DNA from: Cryoendolithus antarcticus
Lineage: Eukaryota; Ascomycota; Dothideomycetes; Cladosporiales; Cladosporiaceae
Direction: 5' to 3'
Length of the DNA: 64,000 nt
Assembly: GCA_002077065.1 (NCBI GenBank)
Contig: NAJO01000032.1
Coordinates: 310,001-374,000 of the forward strand
Both the position numbers and the translations under genes were made by a program. Shown here in pieces: positions 60,000 to 64,000 of this stretch; the first letter of the stretch is position 1; each line of letters begins with the position of its first letter. Under the pieces are notes generated by a model. That model was given only the letters and a program-made list of their open reading frames with translations, was not told the origin of the DNA and did not search any database.

Positions 60000-61740
60000 A
60001 TGGCCACACCACGGACCTTTTCCATCAGTGGCAACAACGAGTCGCTGCACCAGCGCCGAGAGAGTATCACAGCTCAGGATGTCGGAGTACTGGCTCGCGT
60101 CGACACGGTTATTGCCGAAGAGGCAGCCAAAGCTACGCAGACTGAGGTCAACATGACCCTACGAGAGGGACTAAAAACGTACCCGGCTGCGATGGCCTGG
60201 AGTATTCTGCTGTCAACATGCATCGTCATGGAAGGCTTTGACATCGTCCTGATCAACTCGCTTGTGGCTCTACCTGCGTTTCAACTGCGCTTCGGCGACC
60301 CTGTCGGCGATGGAACATATCAGATCAGTGCGGCATGGCAATCTGGGCTCGCGAACGGCGCTTTGGTTGGTGAAATGCTCGGACTGATGCTGATCGGTCT
60401 GGTCGTGGAGCGGCTGGGATACAAGAAGACTCTCATCGGATCGCTCGGTCTCATCACGTGCTTCATCTTCATTGTCTTCTTTGCCCAAAGCCTGCCAATG
60501 CTACTGGTCGGCGAGATCTTGATGGGCATCCCCTGGGGAGCATTTCAAACTCTCACTTGCACCTACGCTGCCGAGGTCTGTCCTGTCGCACTGCGCGCCT
60601 ACCTCACCACGTACGTCAACCTCTGCTGGGTGCTCGGTCAATTCCTATCTTCCGGCGTCCTCAAAGGCGTCTCGGGCGAGACCGGTCCCATTGGATACAA
60701 GCTCCCATATGCTCTACAGTGGATCTGGCCTGTGCCCTTGATCATAGGGATCGCTCTTGCGCCAGAATCACCGTGGTGGCTGTGCCGCAAGGGGCGCTAT
60801 GAAGAAGCGAAGCACTCTCTTCAGCGGCTTACATCGAAGGGCCAAGGCACAGTCGACCACAACGAGACTATTGCCATGATGTTGTACACCGACGAGCTTG
60901 AGAAAGCTTCGACCGCGGGCGTGAAGTACATCGATTGCTTCAAGGGCACCAACCTCCGGCGTACCGAGATCGTTTGCATGGTGTGGGCTATCCAGACCCT
61001 TTGTGGAAGCGCATTCATCGGCTACAGCACCTACTTCTTCGAGCAAGCCGGTCTGGACGTGTCGTCTGCGTTCTCAATGACCCTTGGAGTCTATGGTCTC
61101 GGGGCTGTGGGCACAATCCTGTCCTGGTTCCTAATGACGAAGGTTGGGCGCCGCAATATATACCTTTACGGACAGGTGGCCCTGGTGTGCCTCTTGTGTA
61201 TAATAGGCTTCCTTGGAATTGCCCCTCGTACTGCTACGGGCGCGCAGTGGGCCATCGGTGCTCTTCTGATCATCTACACCTTCGTGTATGATTTGACTGT
61301 CGGACCAGTCTGGTGAGTTCAAAAAGCGCGTTCTTGCAGAGGTATTTGACTGACAATCATGTAGTTACTCTCTCGTCGCTGAGATCTCATCGACCCGGCT
61401 GCGCAACAAGTCTGTCATTCTTGCTCGCAACTTTTACAATATCACTGGCCTCATCGCAAACATCCTAACTCCTCGCATGTTGAACCCCCAAGCATGGGCC
61501 TGGGGTGCGAAGGCTGGCTTCTTCTGGGCCGGTGTTGGGGCACTGTGCACAGTCTACACCTTCTTCAGGATTCCGGAGCCCAAGGGTCGTACCTACGCGG
61601 AAATGGACATGCTGTTTGAGGCCAAGGTCAGCGCTCGTAAATTCAAGCACACGAGCGTCGAGAACTTCGCGTCGACTGGATCGAATGGGCATAGAGGGTC
61701 GGTGGAGAAGCAACATGTGGCGATGAACGAGAAGTCTTAG
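60000..61740 (+). CDS. Maltose/alpha-glucoside permease, MFS sugar transporter (join 60000..61312, 61365..61740)
   Basis: Two exons encode 562 residues with 12 membrane spans in the sugar-porter family. The N-terminal cytosolic tail is followed by TM1 (AMAWSILLSTCIVMEGFDIV). Sugar-porter motifs include ERLGYKKTLIGS, PESPWWLCRKGRYEEAKHSL (after TM6), LMTKVGRRNIYLYGQVALVC and PEPKGRTYAEMDMLF at the C terminus. The last motif and PESPWW are typical of fungal maltose permeases such as MalP and yeast MAL11/AGT1. A 52-nt phase-2 intron (GTGAGT donor, CTGAC branch, GTAG acceptor) joins PVW-C-YSLVAEISSTRL. Start taken at 60000 (MATPRTFSIS), since an in-frame ATG at 59874 lies in a leader without membrane character. 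It probably imports maltose for the divergent alpha-glucosidase. Confidence 0.94.
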
Positions 61741-62447
61741 GTTCTCGGTAAATTGGCTTGATGACCGAGCAGAGCACGACGCAATGACCGATTATGCAGT
61801 ACTGTACAAATCATCCATCGCAGCCTTGACTTCCACGCTGTAGGTACTTTCGCTTCTCCAAAAGCCTTGAATGTGGACAATGCTCTTGTCAGCTTGGCTG
61901 CTGTCGTGAAGCACTGCATTGATGCGTCTATGAAAGTCCCAATGCAGAGTCAAGACACTAACAGGTCTGCTGTTGACGATGACTGACCGACCTGCCGTCG
62001 CAATTACGCTTACAGCAGCCCAGGAGCGTTCCGACGTTTCGAGAGCTGTTCGAGCGGGTCTGCATACTCCTGCAGCATGTATGCACACCTCAGGCATCAA
62101 TACAGATCTGGAGGCATGAAGTCACCTCAAATAGATCTCTCTCATTCGACGACCTGCCGAGCCATCTAGAATGTCACGACAGCATGTTTAAGATGTAACG
62201 TCACAGCGAGATGCGACGAGATGTTGTAAACTTCCAGCTTCATAACTCAGCATCACAAGATCTTCGACCTTGGTCTACAAGGACATGTCACCTAATATGA
62301 CTGACTCCTGCAGCCGCACTGTCAGGACCTCTTGATGATCCGAATAATCCTTAGATATCGGGACTCTGACGAGACACTGTACTCCAGGAGTGCTATCAAC
62401 TTTGGCCAGCGGAACCGCTATAGGCTGGATTGTGGGTAACTTGAGGC
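61741..62447. other. Intergenic, mal permease to HET gene
   Basis: 707 bp. One 102-codon minus frame (61792..62100) is listed separately. An in-frame stop (TGA 62442..62444) lies just before the HET gene ATG. Nothing else recognised. Confidence 0.45.
61792..62100 (-). CDS. Possible small hypothetical protein
   Basis: A 102-codon frame with an alternating hydrophobic/polar C-terminal half (RPVSVLTLHWDFHRRINAVL, SIVHIQGFWRSESTYSVEVK). I do not recognise it and there is no supporting context. It lies convergent to the permease gene. Confidence 0.28.
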   Translation of the reverse strand: MMPEVCIHAAGVCRPARTALETSERSWAAVSVIATAGRSVIVNSRPVSVLTLHWDFHRRINAVLHDSSQADKSIVHIQGFWRSESTYSVEVKAAMDDLYSTA

Positions 62448-64000
62448 ATGGCATTGCAGTCGGCTGCTCGCCTCATCCCGCTGTATGCTACGTTCGCGGT
62501 CAGGCCCGACGATCCCAATGTTCGTGCGCGCTTTGAGCAAGCGCTTGATTCCAGTGGGCCCAAGCAGCTAGCAAAGAAGCGAGCCGACGATGCAAGCAAC
62601 TCACAGGAGCTCTGGCTCTCGGGTGTGTATGATCTGGAAACTCTACCGTACCTCAAAAAGAAGTACGCTAGCTTAGTAAGGGCTAAGGATACGGGTGCAC
62701 CTAATCGGACGACCACTACCTCTACGACTCACAGCGACGTACATGCTCAGCATGAGCTACGGCGTCGAGCAGGCGACATACGAGCAGGATCGATCTGCCC
62801 ACTGAAGCGGTTCCGATTTGAGCGATGTGTAGCGTGTGCTGGCATCTTCGAGTACCGTCTAGATGACACCTCGACAGTACACATCTACGCTGGTTTGCCG
62901 GGACCTGAAGCCTATACTGCCATCTCGTACGTATGGGGATCTACGTCCGACATTGTAGTGGCGTGCAGGAGCTGCGATTATACCGCGGTGTTTCCAGTTC
63001 ACAGCTTGTCCAGATTTTCCGACATCATGCATCTGGCCGGTGCTGGCAGTAAGATTTGGCTCGATGCCTTGTCCATTGATCAAACGGATCCGGAAGATCA
63101 GACTCGTCAGATCCCAGCAATGGGCGACATCTACAATCATGCATCGAGGGTGTCTGTGCTTCTTCCAGCTTCCGATACTCGTGCCTACCAGCTCTTGGCT
63201 ACATTGTCGTATGTTGCAAAGAAGATTCTGGATCGTCCAGCTCACTTTATCTTCAACTACGAGGATGCCGCGGAAGCTTTGGCTGAGGCGAAACAATCTG
63301 CCTCTCGCCGGACACACAAACGGGCTGCGCCAGTGAGCGAGAGCTTCTACAGGCCCGCGTACGGTGCCAGAGCTACCTCAGAGCTGTGTGCCGAGTTCGT
63401 GACCTGCTTGCAGACCTTTGACACTATCGTCAAGGACTTTGAGTATTGGTCTCGCGCATGGACGTTCCAGGAATGGGCCATGGCGTCTGACGTTGACCTT
63501 AGTCTGGAGACTGACGCAGTGGATGTTCACCATGCAGTTGTCCAACACCGCCGTTTCACCTCAGTAAAGTCGTCTATCTTCAGCGCAACCTCTCTGATCG
63601 CACAGTACATCTCCCTTGAGGGACCGTATGCCAAAGCCCACTTTGGCCTTAGCAGAGGGCCAATCGCTGACCTCTTTAACCTCGTAAAGCGCTTGTTCCC
63701 GCTCGAGGCGCAGATGCTAGCACCTGGTGAGGTCGATATGCGCGAGTACCTCTTTCAATCTCAAATGCCGAGCACCGGATGCTTCCAGCTGCTTGGACTT
63801 CGAGCTACTCCCCGAGGCAGTGAGCTTGCGAGTCGCAAAGCACGGCTTCAAATTATGCTCAATGCATTCGCGACAAGTAAGCGAAATGCCAAATTCGATG
63901 CCGACCTTGTAGCATGCTGGGCAGGGATGTGTGGCGTGCAGTATACTTACGTAAAGGAAGACGATGTACTCACAGCTGTGACGAAGGTCAAGTCTGCCTT
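62448..64000 (+). CDS. HET-domain (heterokaryon incompatibility) protein, 3' partial
   Basis: An open frame of 517 codons runs from ATG 62448 to the window edge without a stop. The HET domain (PF06985) is clear: YTAISYVWGSTSDIV, then KIWLDALSIDQTDPEDQTRQ, IPAMGDIYNHASRVSVLLP and, later, EYWSRAWTFQEWAMASDVDL. About 145 residues precede the first block and contain a basic, Gln/Ser-rich linker. Between the second and third blocks there is an insertion of about 100 residues (FIFNYEDAAEALAEAKQ... onward) relative to a minimal domain. The TGA directly upstream in frame fixes the earliest possible start. HET-domain proteins usually trigger cell death on non-self recognition; the C-terminal regulatory part lies beyond the window. 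Confidence 0.9.
   Translation, partial: MALQSAARLIPLYATFAVRPDDPNVRARFEQALDSSGPKQLAKKRADDASNSQELWLSGVYDLETLPYLKKKYASLVRAKDTGAPNRTTTTSTTHSDVHAQHELRRRAGDIRAGSICPLKRFRFERCVACAGIFEYRLDDTSTVHIYAGLPGPEAYTAISYVWGSTSDIVVACRSCDYTAVFPVHSLSRFSDIMHLAGAGSKIWLDALSIDQTDPEDQTRQIPAMGDIYNHASRVSVLLPASDTRAYQLLATLSYVAKKILDRPAHFIFNYEDAAEALAEAKQSASRRTHKRAAPVSESFYRPAYGARATSELCAEFVTCLQTFDTIVKDFEYWSRAWTFQEWAMASDVDLSLETDAVDVHHAVVQHRRFTSVKSSIFSATSLIAQYISLEGPYAKAHFGLSRGPIADLFNLVKRLFPLEAQMLAPGEVDMREYLFQSQMPSTGCFQLLGLRATPRGSELASRKARLQIMLNAFATSKRNAKFDADLVACWAGMCGVQYTYVKEDDVLTAVTKVKSA

Overview
This 64 kb window looks like nuclear chromosomal DNA of a filamentous ascomycete, probably a Dothideomycete. The evidence is: introns of about 48-100 nt (a few longer) with GT..AG ends and CTAAC/CTGAC branch sites; mitochondrial-targeted and Golgi proteins; and fungus-specific families (HET, HeLo, Zn2Cys6, GT71, DUF3824, KAR9, SLD2). 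The exact genus is inference. About 32 well-supported genes are present, on both strands, with no intact transposon, rRNA or tRNA that I could support. Most genes were resolved to exon level by reading splice sites and frame continuity.

Layout. 1-7.1 kb: 3' part of a BAR-domain gene, ornithine acetyltransferase (ARG7), a hypothetical gene, an alpha/beta hydrolase, and AIM24. 8.1-9.0 kb: a HET-s-like HeLo protein with two amyloid-type motifs at its C terminus. 9.6-18 kb: an RS-rich DUF3824 protein, a GT71 mannosyltransferase, a MAK32-like PfkB kinase and an F-box-like protein. 18.7-26.3 kb: SLD2 (replication), a C11orf54-like hydrolase, a seven-TM protein and KAR9 (spindle positioning). 27.5-29.2 kb: two paralogous six-cysteine secreted proteins sharing one intron position. 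29.5-35.3 kb: a relic of a DUF1917 gene, its intact source gene, DNA primase small subunit PRI1, and allantoinase. 35.8-42.6 kb: an MFS drug-efflux-type transporter, an F-box/LRR-like protein, an EI24/RRT8-like membrane protein and ribosomal protein RPL28 (uL15). 43.5-49 kb: a secreted alpha/beta hydrolase, a very divergent histone-H3-like protein, complex I 24 kDa subunit, and a secreted ten-cysteine protein with an internal duplication. 49-54.3 kb: a degenerate ~121 bp tandem repeat, a protein with a threefold repeated module, and ATM1. 55-61.7 kb: a maltose/alpha-glucoside utilisation cluster (regulator, alpha-glucosidase, permease). 62.4-64 kb: a HET-domain gene cut by the window end.

Most of the window is housekeeping (arginine, purine catabolism, Fe-S export, complex I, replication, ribosome). 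The mal cluster is the only clear pathway cluster. The most unusual items are the HeLo/amyloid-motif protein, the acidic-tailed H3-like histone-fold protein, the six-cysteine secreted pair with a frame-neutral intron, and the two internally repeated proteins of unknown function.
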